The notes below the pieces were generated by a model that searched no databases, was not told the origin of the DNA, and saw nothing but the letters and a program-made list of their open reading frames with translations. Source: JAGWBJ01 sp034423015 (GTDB lineage: Bacteria; Chloroflexota; Dehalococcoidia; Lucifugimonadales; JAGWBF01). From it: a stretch of DNA of 64,000 nt. The DNA lies in NCBI GenBank assembly GCA_034423015.1, contig DAOUJG010000026.1:62001-126000 (forward strand), in the 5' to 3' direction. Shown here piece after piece: positions 29,979-38,291 of this stretch (within the stretch, counting starts at the first letter, position 1; each line of letters opens with the position of its first letter). Both the position numbers and the translations under genes were made by a program.

Positions 29979-30949
29979 CCTCCCCACTATCCCGGGACGT
30001 CGCCGGCGGCGAGGCCGTCCGCCGCTCCTGGCTCCTGGTGCCCCTTTCCGACAGGGCCGCGATAGACGACGCCTGGACCCGGGGGGCGGACGTGGTCTTG
30101 CTCGACCTGGCGGAGATGGTGGCTGAGGTGGACAAGCCCGCGGCCAGGGACGGGGCCAGGCAGGCCGTGGAGTCAGTCTCCAAGGGCGGCGCGGAGGTGT
30201 TCCTCCTCGCCGACCGGGAGCTGGTCTACGCCGACCTCGAGGCCTCGGTGTGCCACGGGCTGGCCGGCGTCGTCCTCCGGCTGGAGTCGGCTGATGAGGC
30301 CGCGGAGGTTGACCGCCTCCTGTCGCAGATGGAAGAGCAGCGGGGCCTGTTGCCCGGCACCCTGCAGATGGTGGCCGCGCTGGAGACGGCCGTGGGCAAC
30401 TTCAACGCCATGGAGATCGCCAGGGCCAGCCCGAGGGTATGGGGCTTGACCCTGGGCCGCGCCGACCTGGAGATGGACCTGCGTCCGGAGCCCTCGGGAG
30501 AGCTCCACATGATGCCCTACCTGATGCAGCGCCTCATCGCCGCTGCCAACGCCGCCGGCGTCGTGCCGCTGGGCGCCTGGTGGAGGGCCCCGGCCCGGGG
30601 ACTCGCCGCGAGTCCGGAGGATACCCTGGAGGCCGCCCGGCGGGGAAGGGCCATCGGCTTCCGGGGCTCCACATGCCTGCGGAGCGACCAGGTGGAGGCG
30701 CTCAACCTGGGGTACGCTCCGGACCCAGAGGAAGTCGCCCAGGCCGAGGCAGTGATACGGGCCTGGGAGCAGGCGGAGCGTGACGGCAGGGCCCTGGCCC
30801 GCCTGGGCCCGCGGACCGTGGACCTGGCCACGGCAAGGGCCGCCCGGGGGCTGATCGCCCGGTCCCGGGCCTGCATCGCCAGGGACGACACCAAGGCCCG
30901 GGCCGTCGAGCTGGCCAGGGAGGACGCGGAGGAGGGCAGGGACCCATGA
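29975..30949 (+). CDS. CitE/HpcH-family lyase-like protein, divergent copy
   Basis: About 324 residues from the ATG at 29975, which overlaps the preceding stop; an in-frame ATG at 29960 is possible. It has the HpcH/HpaI aldolase-citrate lyase beta fold (RSWLLVPLSDRAAIDDAWTRGADVVLLDL, KGGAEVFLLADRELVYADLEA, ALETAVGNFNAMEIARASPRVWGLTLGRADLEMDL). The usual LDLEDxVP metal-site segment is replaced by LDLAEMVAE, so the active site may be altered or lost. It is the first of three tandem paralogs, each start codon overlapping the previous stop. Confidence 0.8.
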   Translation: MTSPLSRDVAGGEAVRRSWLLVPLSDRAAIDDAWTRGADVVLLDLAEMVAEVDKPAARDGARQAVESVSKGGAEVFLLADRELVYADLEASVCHGLAGVVLRLESADEAAEVDRLLSQMEEQRGLLPGTLQMVAALETAVGNFNAMEIARASPRVWGLTLGRADLEMDLRPEPSGELHMMPYLMQRLIAAANAAGVVPLGAWWRAPARGLAASPEDTLEAARRGRAIGFRGSTCLRSDQVEALNLGYAPDPEEVAQAEAVIRAWEQAERDGRALARLGPRTVDLATARAARGLIARSRACIARDDTKARAVELAREDAEEGRDP

Positions 30950-31899
30950 CCAGTAGAGCCGTCCGCCGGTCCGGATTGACTATGCCGGTGAACACCCCGC
31001 GATTCGTGGACCGGGCCTGGACCAGGGGCTGCGACTACATAAACCTGGACCTGGAAGACTCGGTCCCCGAATGGCGAAAGCCTCACGCCAGGACCCTGGT
31101 GAAGGAGGCCATCGGCAAGGTCTCCAAAGGCGGGGCCGAGGCGTTCACCCGGATCAACCACGACTACGTCCAAGCGGACCTCGAGGCCATCGTCTGGCCG
31201 GGCCTGGCCCGTGTCAACTACCCCAAAGCCGAAACCGCCGACGAGATCCGGAAGCTGGACCGGATCATTACCCGCCTGGAGAGGGAGCGGGGCATCAGGC
31301 CCGGCACCGTGCAGATAGGGGCCAACATCGAGACGGCGACGGGCGTGGTCAACGGGTACGAGATGGCCGCCGCCAGCCCCCGCATCGTAGACCTGGGCGG
31401 AGGGACAGGCTACGACATGTCCCGAGACCTGGGCATCGAGATGTTCGTGGGGTTCGACCAGTTCGTGTACAGCAAGGGGGAGTTGGAGCTAGCCGCCCGG
31501 GTCCTGGGCCTGGAGCCGACGAACATGCCCTTCGTCGCCAACACAACGGGCAGCGTCAGCGACCCCGATCGCGCCTTCCAGGAAGCGGATACCGCCAGGA
31601 AGTGCGGCCTCCGCCACGGCAGCGGCCTCCATCCCAACGTGGTGGAGCCCCAGATACGCGGCCTGACCCCGCCTGCCGACGAGGTGGAGGACGCCCGCGG
31701 CGTGCTGGAGGCCTACCGGCGGCTGGTCTCCCGGGGCAAGACCTGGGAGGAGGTGAACGGGAGGGTGGTCGACAAGTACGAGGCGCGGAAGGCCCAAGAG
31801 CTCATGGAGTGGGCCGAGGCCTGCGCCGAGCGGGACCGGGAGAAGGCCGAGGCCGTCTCACGCACCAAGGCCGCGGAAGAGCGCGGGGAGTCCGCCTGA
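30946..31899 (+). CDS. CitE/HpcH-family lyase, second copy
   Basis: 317 residues. It keeps LDLEDSVPEWRKPHAR and INHDYVQADLEAIVWPGL, with the phosphate/CoA-binding and Mg-site segments IGANIETATGVVNGYEMAAASPRIVDLGGGTGYDMSRDLG. Its family contains citryl-CoA, malyl-CoA and methylmalyl-CoA lyases and related aldolases; the substrate here is not readable. It starts at ATGA, overlapping the end of the first copy, and ends at TGATG, overlapping the third. Confidence 0.85.
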   Translation: MTSRAVRRSGLTMPVNTPRFVDRAWTRGCDYINLDLEDSVPEWRKPHARTLVKEAIGKVSKGGAEAFTRINHDYVQADLEAIVWPGLARVNYPKAETADEIRKLDRIITRLERERGIRPGTVQIGANIETATGVVNGYEMAAASPRIVDLGGGTGYDMSRDLGIEMFVGFDQFVYSKGELELAARVLGLEPTNMPFVANTTGSVSDPDRAFQEADTARKCGLRHGSGLHPNVVEPQIRGLTPPADEVEDARGVLEAYRRLVSRGKTWEEVNGRVVDKYEARKAQELMEWAEACAERDREKAEAVSRTKAAEERGESA

Positions 31900-32849
31900 T
31901 GCCGCGCCCGGAACATACCCTGGATTTCGTCCGCCGCTCCAACCTGGTCGTGCCCCTGACCGACAGAGAGGCCCTGGCGTCCCTGGAATCGTCCAAGGGC
32001 GCCTGGAAGAGTCACCCCGACGCGGTGACCCTGGACCTGGAGGACGGTGTCCCCGATTCCCGGAAGGCAGAGGCCCGGGCCGCAGCTCGCGAGGCCATTC
32101 CCAGGGCGGCATCAGGCGCCTCGGAGGTGTTCCTGCGTGTAAACCCACCCTTCCTCCACGCGGACCTGGAGGCGGGCATATGGGAGGGCGTCTCGGGCAT
32201 CGTGCTGCCCAGGGTCGAGACTGCCTGCGACGTAGCGGCAGCCGCCCAGCTCCTGCTGGAGATGGAGAGACTCCGGGGGATCAGGGAAGGCTCCCTGGAG
32301 ATCATAGCGCTCCTGGGGTCGGCCCTGGGCGTCTGGAACGTTCGGGAGATCGTCGGCGCGGACCCGAGGTTGACCCAGGTCGGGCTGGCAGAGACGGACT
32401 TCTGCGCAGACATAGGCGTTTGGCCCTCGACCATGCACGACCCTTTGGAGTTCGCCTCGGGCCGGCTGATCATAGAAGCCACCCACGCCGGAGTCCAGCC
32501 GGTGGGCATCGCCCGCCCTCTGGCCCTCACGGCGACGGACCCCGGCCGGGATGATGTCTTCCAGATGGCGACGGACGGGAGGAACATGGGGTTCAAGGGT
32601 GTCCTGTGCCGCGACGCATCGTGGGTAGAGCCGGTCAACGCGGCCATGACCCCCGCCCCGGAGCTTGTGGAGTACTATACCCAGGTCAGGGAGGTGTTCG
32701 CCCAGGCCGTCGCGGCAGGCACGGCGGCGGTGCCTTTCGCCGGCCGGATGATCGACGTGCCCGTGGACGAGTGGGCCAAGGACGTGCTGCGCAGGTCCGC
32801 CGCCTGCCGGGCCAGGGACGACGAGAAGCGGCGGGCCCTGGAAGAGTAA
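31899..32849 (+). CDS. CitE/HpcH-family lyase, third copy
   Basis: 316 residues from the ATG at 31899. It retains VTLDLEDGVPDSRKAEAR, FLRVNPPFLHADLEAGIWEGVSGIVLPRVE and LIIEATHAGVQPVGIA. It differs from copy two in the middle (IALLGSALGVWNVREIV, LAETDFCADIGVWP), so the three copies probably act on different substrates or form a hetero-oligomer. It ends 40 bases before the TATAAT of the selenoprotein operon. Confidence 0.85.
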   Translation: MPRPEHTLDFVRRSNLVVPLTDREALASLESSKGAWKSHPDAVTLDLEDGVPDSRKAEARAAAREAIPRAASGASEVFLRVNPPFLHADLEAGIWEGVSGIVLPRVETACDVAAAAQLLLEMERLRGIREGSLEIIALLGSALGVWNVREIVGADPRLTQVGLAETDFCADIGVWPSTMHDPLEFASGRLIIEATHAGVQPVGIARPLALTATDPGRDDVFQMATDGRNMGFKGVLCRDASWVEPVNAAMTPAPELVEYYTQVREVFAQAVAAGTAAVPFAGRMIDVPVDEWAKDVLRRSAACRARDDEKRRALEE

Positions 32850-32866
32850 AGCCTGCCCCCCGGCCT

Positions 32867-32895
32867 TTGCCCCTGCCCGTCCAAGACGCTATAAT
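32867..32895 (+). promoter_or_regulatory. Promoter of UGSC selenoprotein operon
   Basis: TTGCCC (32867-32872), a 17-base spacer and TATAAT (32890-32895). The start codon is 62 bases downstream, preceded by AAGGAGG. Confidence 0.65.
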
Positions 32896-32956
32896 CGGCC
32901 CAACCGCCGCTGCGGTCGAACTCCCCCCACTCCCCCCACTCCAAGGAGGCCCGGTA

Positions 32957-33505
32957 ATGACGGCGAGCGAAACCGTGACCCTGTTGGACCCATCCGCTGA
33001 GGACGTGCCAGAGGAGCACGCCCTGGCGGCCCGGCTGGCCTCGCTCCAGGGGACCACCATCGGGCTGGTGGACAACACCAAGCACAACTCCGACGTGTTC
33101 CTGGAAAACATGGAAGCCCTCCTGAGAGACCGGTACGGCGTGTCCCAGGTCGTGTACCGCCGCAAGGCCAACGCCAATACCCCAGCGCCGCCCGACCTCA
33201 TCGACCAGGTCGCCGCCCCGTGCGACGCGGTGATCCACGCGGTGGCCGATTGAGGGTCCTGCACGTCGTGGGGTCTCCACGACGGAATCGAGACCGAGAA
33301 GAGGGGCGTTCCCGCCGTAACGGTGATCACAAACGCCTTCACCCGCCTGGCCCGGCTCAGGGGTGAGACCCTGGGGATGCCGGCCCATCCCGTGGTGGTG
33401 ATTGGCCACCCCATAGCCAGCAAGAAACCGGACGACATCGCGGAGATGGCCCTGGGGGCCCTGCCCGACATCGTCCGGTCCCTCACCGGCGGGACCTCCT
33501 CCTGA
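32957..33505 (+). CDS. UGSC family selenoprotein (in-frame TGA read as selenocysteine)
   Basis: 182 codons if TGA at 33251-33253 is read as selenocysteine (residue 99). Upstream residues include LASLQGTTIGLVDNTKHNSDVFLENMEALL and DAVIHAVAD. Then come U-G-S-C-T-S-W-G-L-H-D-G-I-E and, in the same frame with no other stop, KRGVPAVTVITNAF and VVVIGHPIASKKPDDI. This matches the family named for its Sec/Cys-Gly-Ser-Cys motif, in which other members have Cys at this position. A perfect hairpin begins ten bases after the TGA. Read conventionally, the gene would be a 98-residue fragment followed by an orphan tail. The Sec-Cys pair suggests thiol/selenol redox chemistry, but the reaction is not established. 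Translation is coupled to the next gene by TGATG. Confidence 0.85.
33251..33284 (+). promoter_or_regulatory. Selenocysteine TGA and bacterial-type SECIS hairpin
   Basis: TGA (33251-33253), then stem CGTCGTGG (33264-33271), loop GGTCT (33272-33276) and CCACGACG (33277-33284): eight perfect pairs. The loop begins 18 bases after the TGA and its first base is G. Both fit the general description of bacterial SECIS elements (apical loop about 16-37 bases from UGA, G among the first two loop bases). Confidence 0.75.
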
Positions 33506-34569
33506 TGCCATCCAACCCACAGCTAAGGTCTCGGCGGCTCCAGGTATCGGCCTCACCGGAAGCCATAAACGACCTGTACTACCAGCGCGGCTGGACCGAC
33601 GGCCTGCCCATCGTGCCCCCCTCCGAGGACCGCGTCGTCGAGATGCTCCGAAGCTGCGATCTGGACCCGTCGGAAGTCCTGGGGCGCTTCCCCCCCGGCG
33701 ACGGCACAGCCACCGTCGAGAAGGTCGCCATCAACGCCGTCATGGCGGGGTGCGATCCCAGCTACTTCCCGGTGGTCCTGGCTGCCGTGCAGGGTGTCTG
33801 CACCGAGGGGTTCAACGTTGGCGGCATCCAGTCCACCACCGGAGGGGCAGCCCCGCTGGTGATCGTCAACGGCCCGGCGGCCACCCGGCTGCAGGTCAAC
33901 GCCGACACCGGGGTCTTCGGCCACGGCTACCGGGCCAACGCCACTATAGGCAGGGCCCTCCGCCTCGTCATGCGCAACATAGGAGGCGCCATACCAGGAG
34001 TGACGGACAAGTCGACCCTGGGGCACCCCGGCAAGTACACCATGTGCATCGCCGAGAACGAGGGCCGCAGCCCCTGGGACTCCCTGCACGTGGAGCGGGG
34101 CTGCCCCGCGGGGACCAGCGCCGTCACCGTCGTGGGCGTCACTGGCTTCCACCAGATCAGCGACATGACCGTCACGTCGGGCCGGGACGTCCTCGACACC
34201 ATCTGCAGCTCGCTGGTCAGCCCCGGCAACATGGGCCACTACGTCATCGGCCGCGAGACCCACATGCTCCTGGTCATCGGGCCCGAGCACGCCCAGGAAA
34301 TGCACGAGGACGGGTTCGACAAGGACGACGTCAAGGCCTACGTGATGGAGAACGCCCGGATGCCAGTCGGCCGCCTCCGGGGTCGGGGTTACTGGTCCAG
34401 CCGCACTTGGCCCACGTGGGTCAACGAGCACGACGACGGCTTCATGGTCCCGCCCGTGTCCTCGCCCCGGAACATACTCATAGTCGTTGCGGGCGGCGAC
34501 GGGAGGAACTCGGCGTGGCTCCCCACCTGGTCCACCACGCGAGCCGCTACCGTCCCGATATCGGACTGA
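33505..34569 (+). CDS. Conserved protein of unknown function, UGSC operon partner
   Basis: 354 residues, starting at the ATG that overlaps the selenoprotein's stop (TGATG). The segment LYYQRGWTDGLPIVPPSEDRVVEML near the N-terminus is a strongly patterned motif that I associate with proteins encoded beside UGSC proteins. Later come MAGCDPSYFPVVLAAVQ, NVGGIQSTTGGAAPLVIVNGP, FGHGYRANATIGRALRL and a Gly/Asp-rich end. No signal peptide or membrane segment is present. I cannot name a reaction. The tight coupling implies joint function with the selenoprotein, perhaps as the substrate-binding or catalytic subunit. Confidence 0.7.
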   Translation: MPSNPQLRSRRLQVSASPEAINDLYYQRGWTDGLPIVPPSEDRVVEMLRSCDLDPSEVLGRFPPGDGTATVEKVAINAVMAGCDPSYFPVVLAAVQGVCTEGFNVGGIQSTTGGAAPLVIVNGPAATRLQVNADTGVFGHGYRANATIGRALRLVMRNIGGAIPGVTDKSTLGHPGKYTMCIAENEGRSPWDSLHVERGCPAGTSAVTVVGVTGFHQISDMTVTSGRDVLDTICSSLVSPGNMGHYVIGRETHMLLVIGPEHAQEMHEDGFDKDDVKAYVMENARMPVGRLRGRGYWSSRTWPTWVNEHDDGFMVPPVSSPRNILIVVAGGDGRNSAWLPTWSTTRAATVPISD

Positions 34570-34615
34570 ACCGGGTCCACGGCACTACCGAGCATCCCTC
34601 CCGCCGATGGCGGCC

Positions 34616-34646
34616 TTGTCATCAGGCAAGCAAGCTATGGTATCCT
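34616..34646 (+). promoter_or_regulatory. Possible promoter of histidine kinase gene
   Basis: TTGTCA (34616-34621), a 19-base spacer and TATCCT (34641-34646) with an upstream TGG giving an extended -10. It lies 69 bases before the ATG. Confidence 0.4.
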
Positions 34647-34714
34647 ACCTACCGGATGGGCTGCTCCCGCACTTGTTCCGCAGGCTCTAGATACTGCCAG
34701 GAGTTGTTTCCGGC

Positions 34715-36637
34715 ATGCGCTTCTTGATAGACAGGTGGCGGCGTATCGGCGCCCGGCTGTACCTGGCCCTGGGATTCGCGGTGGTGCTGACCTTGGTGTC
34801 GGCTGCGGTGGGTGTCTACTACTTCGAGCAGAGCGGCGACGTCAACTACGAAGTGCAGTCGGAGACCGTACCAGCCCTGGAGGGGTCCTGGACCGCCGCC
34901 CGGGAGGCGGAGCGTCTACGTAGTCTGGGCCTGGAGGTGGTGGCCGAATCCGAGTCCGGGTTCCAGGGCCTGGAAGCGGACGCCGTCGCCAACTCCCTGC
35001 AACGGTTGGAGACCGCTCTGGGCGAGGTGACCGTAGTCCCGGCCCTGACGTCCAACGCCCAGGCCGTCAACGACGCGGCGTACGACCTGGCCGGGATCAT
35101 CGACAACCTTGCGGCGAACCGGAGCGACCTGCTGAGCGCCAACGAGTCCGCCGCCGGCTATCGCTTGCGCCTGGCGACGACCTCCTCCGACGTCGGCGAG
35201 TCCGAGGCGGCCATGGCCGTGTTGAGGCAGGCGCTGCAAGCGAACGACGAGGCCACCCTCCGGGCCCTGTGGGACGAGTTCACCAAGCTCAACGCAGCCG
35301 GCATCGACCCCGCCGTGGCAGCCCTGGGAGAGGGCGAGGGAGCGTTCTACGTCCGCGGACTGCAGCTTGCGTTGGAAGCGACCGTCAGGGACCTGGCGGC
35401 CTCCTTCGACGTGTCCAGCGCGGCCCTGGATGAGTCGGTATCGGGCTTGCTCGCGGCCTCCCAAGCCCACTCTTCGGATACGCTGGGCCTGGCCGTCAGC
35501 AGCTTCGACGAGGGACGGACCCTCCTGACGGGCATCAGCGTGATCAGCGTGATCGTGGCTACCCTGGCGGCCTGGCTGTGGGTCGGCAACGGTATGGTGC
35601 GGCGGCTTTCGCGAATGTCCGACCGCATGCGGGGCATGGCGGACGGAGACCTGGAGACACCGGTGCCGGAAGTGGGGACCGACGAGATCGGAGAGCTGGC
35701 CGGCGCCCTTGAGGTCTTCCGGCAACAGGCCTTGGAAGTCCAGCGTCTAAACCTCGTCGAGCAGCTCAACGAGGAGCTGCGACAGACCAACGAGGAGCTG
35801 CAGCAGTTGCAGGCCCGCCTCGTGGCCCAGGAGAAGCTGGCCGCCCTGGGCGAGCTGGTGTCCGGCGTGGCCCACGAGATCAGCAACCCCCTCAACTTCG
35901 TCAACAACTTCTCCGAAGGCTCCATCGACCTGTACAGGGAGCTTACTGAGATGCTGGAGAACTACCGGGACAGGATGTCGGAAGACGATTCGGCCCTGCT
36001 GGACGAGATCAGCCAGGAGCTGACCGACAGCCTGAATCGCGTGCTCGCCAACGGGGGGCGGGCGCTGGCCATCGTGGAGCGCATGCGCAGCTTCGGCGTG
36101 GTGGGTGGCGACCTGGTGATGACCGACCTGAACTCCGAGCTCCGAAACGCCGTTCAGGCGGGATTCGAGGCCCTCAACGAAGAGTGGCAGGACCTCGCCG
36201 TGAGACCGGTGTTCGACCTGGACTCATCATTGGGCGAGGTGCTGCTTGTGCAGCACGATTTCGGGGAAGCGGTCCTGAGCCTGGTGTCCAATGCCTGCCA
36301 TGCCATGCGGCAGAAGCGGGAAGCCGAGGGCGACGCCTACGAGCCGGTCCTGTCCGTTTCGACCCGCCTGGTCGACGACACCGCCGAGATACGGGTCCGG
36401 GATAATGGTCCCGGGATCGCCGATGACGTCATTGGCCACATATTCAACCCCTTCTTCTCCACCCGGGACGGCGCGGTGGGGGCCGGACTGGGCCTGCCCA
36501 TCGCCGCCGACGTGGCCCGGCGGATGGGGGGCGACCTTTCAGTTGACACTGTGTACGGGGAGTACGCCGAGTTCACCATGACGCTGCCGGCTACGGCGCC
36601 CACGGCCCCGGTGCCGGAGCTTCAGGAAGTCGACTGA
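34715..36637 (+). CDS. HAMP-domain sensor histidine kinase
   Basis: 640 residues. TM1 about 13-36, then a long helical extracytoplasmic sensor (about 37-265), TM2 (about 268-290, LLTGISVISVIVATLAAWLWV), HAMP (about 291-343), coiled coil, and a DHp domain with the phospho-accepting His387 in GVAHEISNPLNFV. The ATPase domain shows the N box LVSNACHAM, DNGPGI (G1) and GAGLGLPIA (G2). The HEISNPLN type of H box is typical of NtrB/ZraS-like kinases. No response regulator gene is adjacent, so the partner lies elsewhere. The signal is unknown. Confidence 0.9.
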   Translation: MRFLIDRWRRIGARLYLALGFAVVLTLVSAAVGVYYFEQSGDVNYEVQSETVPALEGSWTAAREAERLRSLGLEVVAESESGFQGLEADAVANSLQRLETALGEVTVVPALTSNAQAVNDAAYDLAGIIDNLAANRSDLLSANESAAGYRLRLATTSSDVGESEAAMAVLRQALQANDEATLRALWDEFTKLNAAGIDPAVAALGEGEGAFYVRGLQLALEATVRDLAASFDVSSAALDESVSGLLAASQAHSSDTLGLAVSSFDEGRTLLTGISVISVIVATLAAWLWVGNGMVRRLSRMSDRMRGMADGDLETPVPEVGTDEIGELAGALEVFRQQALEVQRLNLVEQLNEELRQTNEELQQLQARLVAQEKLAALGELVSGVAHEISNPLNFVNNFSEGSIDLYRELTEMLENYRDRMSEDDSALLDEISQELTDSLNRVLANGGRALAIVERMRSFGVVGGDLVMTDLNSELRNAVQAGFEALNEEWQDLAVRPVFDLDSSLGEVLLVQHDFGEAVLSLVSNACHAMRQKREAEGDAYEPVLSVSTRLVDDTAEIRVRDNGPGIADDVIGHIFNPFFSTRDGAVGAGLGLPIAADVARRMGGDLSVDTVYGEYAEFTMTLPATAPTAPVPELQEVD

Positions 36638-36680
36638 CCGACGGGCCGGACCCACACCGTCCCCGGAACAGGCCTGGGCC

Positions 36681-36914
36681 TCAACGGCGCCGTAGTATCA
36701 GATAGCCGAAGACGCTGAGCGCAAGGGTGCTGGTGATGCCCTGGATGACGATCAGCGTGGTGCGTCTTCGTGGAGTGGACGCGGCCCCGCCCAGGGTGTT
36801 GCGGATGCGGGGTATGGCGTCGCCGATGACGGGAAACCGCGGAGAACGGGCCAAGCCGCTGTCATCACGATGGCCTGGGCGCCATTGCTCCGCCAGTTGA
36901 CAGGCCGGCATCAA
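36681..36914 (-). CDS. Possible small tail-anchored membrane protein
   Basis: 77-residue ORF with one hydrophobic segment near the C-terminus (TLIVIQGITSTLALSVFGYLIL) ending in RRR. It starts 11 bases after the GPP34-like gene on the same strand, but no good ribosome site is visible and the first 50 residues are unremarkable. It could be a genuine membrane peptide or a chance ORF. Confidence 0.35.
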   Translation of the reverse strand: MMPACQLAEQWRPGHRDDSGLARSPRFPVIGDAIPRIRNTLGGAASTPRRRTTLIVIQGITSTLALSVFGYLILRRR

Positions 36915-36925
36915 GCCGGGGGCCG

Positions 36926-37573
36926 CTACATATGCGGTTGTATCGAGGCTGCCACCGACAGCTCGATGTCCCGGATCGCCTGGGACATCGCCTGACCGAT
37001 CAGGTCCAGCCTGCGCACCTGCTCTATGCGTGGGGCGGCCCTGTCCCGCTCCTGCCTGGACAGCAGTCCGTTGAAGATGCCGCAGGCGTCGGCAAGGCAG
37101 ATGATCACCACGTCACGCGGGTCGGGGATGTCGTCGCTGAACAGCACCCCCATGATGCGCAGCTTCACCTCGCGCTCCGCCTCACCCTGGACTGCCGGGT
37201 AGCGCCTGGACCGGAACACCCACAGGAACCTGTCGTCCCGGCATTCGAGGATGCCGCTGGCCACCAGTCGGGAGAGTGCCTCCTCGCGGATCTCCTGGGC
37301 CCGGTTCGCCGTCCGCTCCACCCAGTAGCGGGCGTTGTGCTTCTCTCCCGCCTCTATCTCCGCCAGCGTGGGGTCCAGCAGGCTGTCGCCCACCGGCGTG
37401 GCGTCCACCAGGAGCAGGTTTTCCAGGTCGGTGTCGATTCGGTTCTCCAGCGCCAGGTCCATCAGCACACCACCGGCCAGGGCGTAGTCGAAGGACCAGC
37501 TCGGCACGTGGGCGAACCTCCCGTCATCGTCGTTGAGCAGGAGCAGGATAATTTCCTCGGCGAATCTCAGCAT
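36926..37573 (-). CDS. GPP34 (GOLPH3-like) family protein
   Basis: 215 residues from the ATG at 37573. The N-terminus LRFAEEIILLLLNDDDGRF and ALAGGVLMDLALENRIDTD are hallmark segments of the GOLPH3/Vps74-like family, which in eukaryotes binds phosphatidylinositol-4-phosphate; the bacterial members are uncharacterised. Later segments also fit: VLFSDDIPDPRDVVIICLADACGIF. The longer ORF to 37615 is rejected because its first codon overlaps a minus-strand TATAAT (37619-37614), which would place the transcription start inside it. Confidence 0.82.
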   Translation of the reverse strand: MLRFAEEIILLLLNDDDGRFAHVPSWSFDYALAGGVLMDLALENRIDTDLENLLLVDATPVGDSLLDPTLAEIEAGEKHNARYWVERTANRAQEIREEALSRLVASGILECRDDRFLWVFRSRRYPAVQGEAEREVKLRIMGVLFSDDIPDPRDVVIICLADACGIFNGLLSRQERDRAAPRIEQVRRLDLIGQAMSQAIRDIELSVAASIQPHM

Positions 37574-37613
37574 GATACTTGCACACTCTCCGTCCCGTGA
37601 GGGAATATGAGCC

Positions 37614-37619
37614 ATTATA
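37614..37619 (-). promoter_or_regulatory. -10 element of GPP34 gene
   Basis: TATAAT on the minus strand, 40 bases before the chosen ATG. No convincing -35 is visible. Confidence 0.45.
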
Positions 37620-37762
37620 GCCTACCTGACGACCGCGGCGCTATGCGGCCTTACTCCAATTGCCTGGCGGCCCTCCCCGATGTATCATCTATACTGAGGC
37701 CGTGGACAACCGCGTTACGGTTTCCTCAAGGGCACCACAGCTCCCACAATATGGACGCTTCT

Positions 37763-37837
37763 CGGGGCGTGGCGCAGCGGTAGCGCGCCTGGTTTGGGAC
37801 CAGGAGGTCGGCAGTTCGAACCTGCCCGCCCCGACCA
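37763..37837 (+). tRNA. tRNA-Pro (anticodon TGG)
   Basis: Complete cloverleaf with encoded CCA: acceptor CGGGGCG/CGCCCCG, D arm GCGC...GCGC, anticodon stem CCTGG/CCAGG with loop TTTGGGA (anticodon TGG), variable AGGTC, T arm GGCAG/CTGCC with TTCGAAC, discriminator A, then CCA. It sits alone between the GPP34 and RidA genes, both on the other strand. tRNA genes are common integration sites, but no element is attached here. Confidence 0.96.
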
Positions 37838-37840
37838 CTG

Positions 37841-38230
37841 CTAAGAGGGCACCACCGCGGTGACGGTGATCTCCACCAGCATCTCGGGCCTCATCAGCTC
37901 CGCCTTGACCGTCGTGCGCGACGGGTAGTCGCTGGGAAAGAACTTGCGGTACTCTTCGTTATAGGCCGAGAAGTAGCCGGCGTCGGTGAGGTACGAGGTG
38001 ACGGCCACCACGTTGCTCAGCGACGTGCCGGCCTCCTGCAGGATGGTATCGATGGTCTCCAGGCAGCTCCTCACCTGCGCCCTGATGTCCGGGTCGAGCT
38101 TGCCCGTTGCCGGGTTGGGACTGGCCGGCGTGCCCGATACGAACACGAAGTCTCCCGCCCGGATGGCCCGGGAGAGAGGGCTGCCCGATTCGGGCAACCC
38201 GGGCGGCCTGATTACCTTCTTTTGCACCAT
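37841..38230 (-). CDS. RidA family protein
   Basis: 129 residues of the RidA/YjgF/UK114 family, trimeric enamine/imine deaminases. Family landmarks: AIRAGDFVFVSGTPA, ETIDTILQEAGTSLSNVVAVTSYLTD, FFPSDYPSRTTVKAELMRPEMLVEI with the conserved arginine in PSRTTV. Its stop is three bases from the end of the tRNA on the opposite strand. It lies just downstream of an acetamidase/formamidase gene transcribed the same way, so they may form a unit for amide or enamine nitrogen handling. Confidence 0.92.
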   Translation of the reverse strand: MVQKKVIRPPGLPESGSPLSRAIRAGDFVFVSGTPASPNPATGKLDPDIRAQVRSCLETIDTILQEAGTSLSNVVAVTSYLTDAGYFSAYNEEYRKFFPSDYPSRTTVKAELMRPEMLVEITVTAVVPS

Positions 38231-38291
38231 GATGCACCCTCCTTTTCCTCGTCGCTAATGCCGCCGGCGCGGCCTCCCGACACTCCTCCAG

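Noticed and set aside
37763..37837. tRNA-Pro as an integration site for an element
   Set aside because: No integrase, direct repeat of the tRNA 3' end or composition shift is present on either side.
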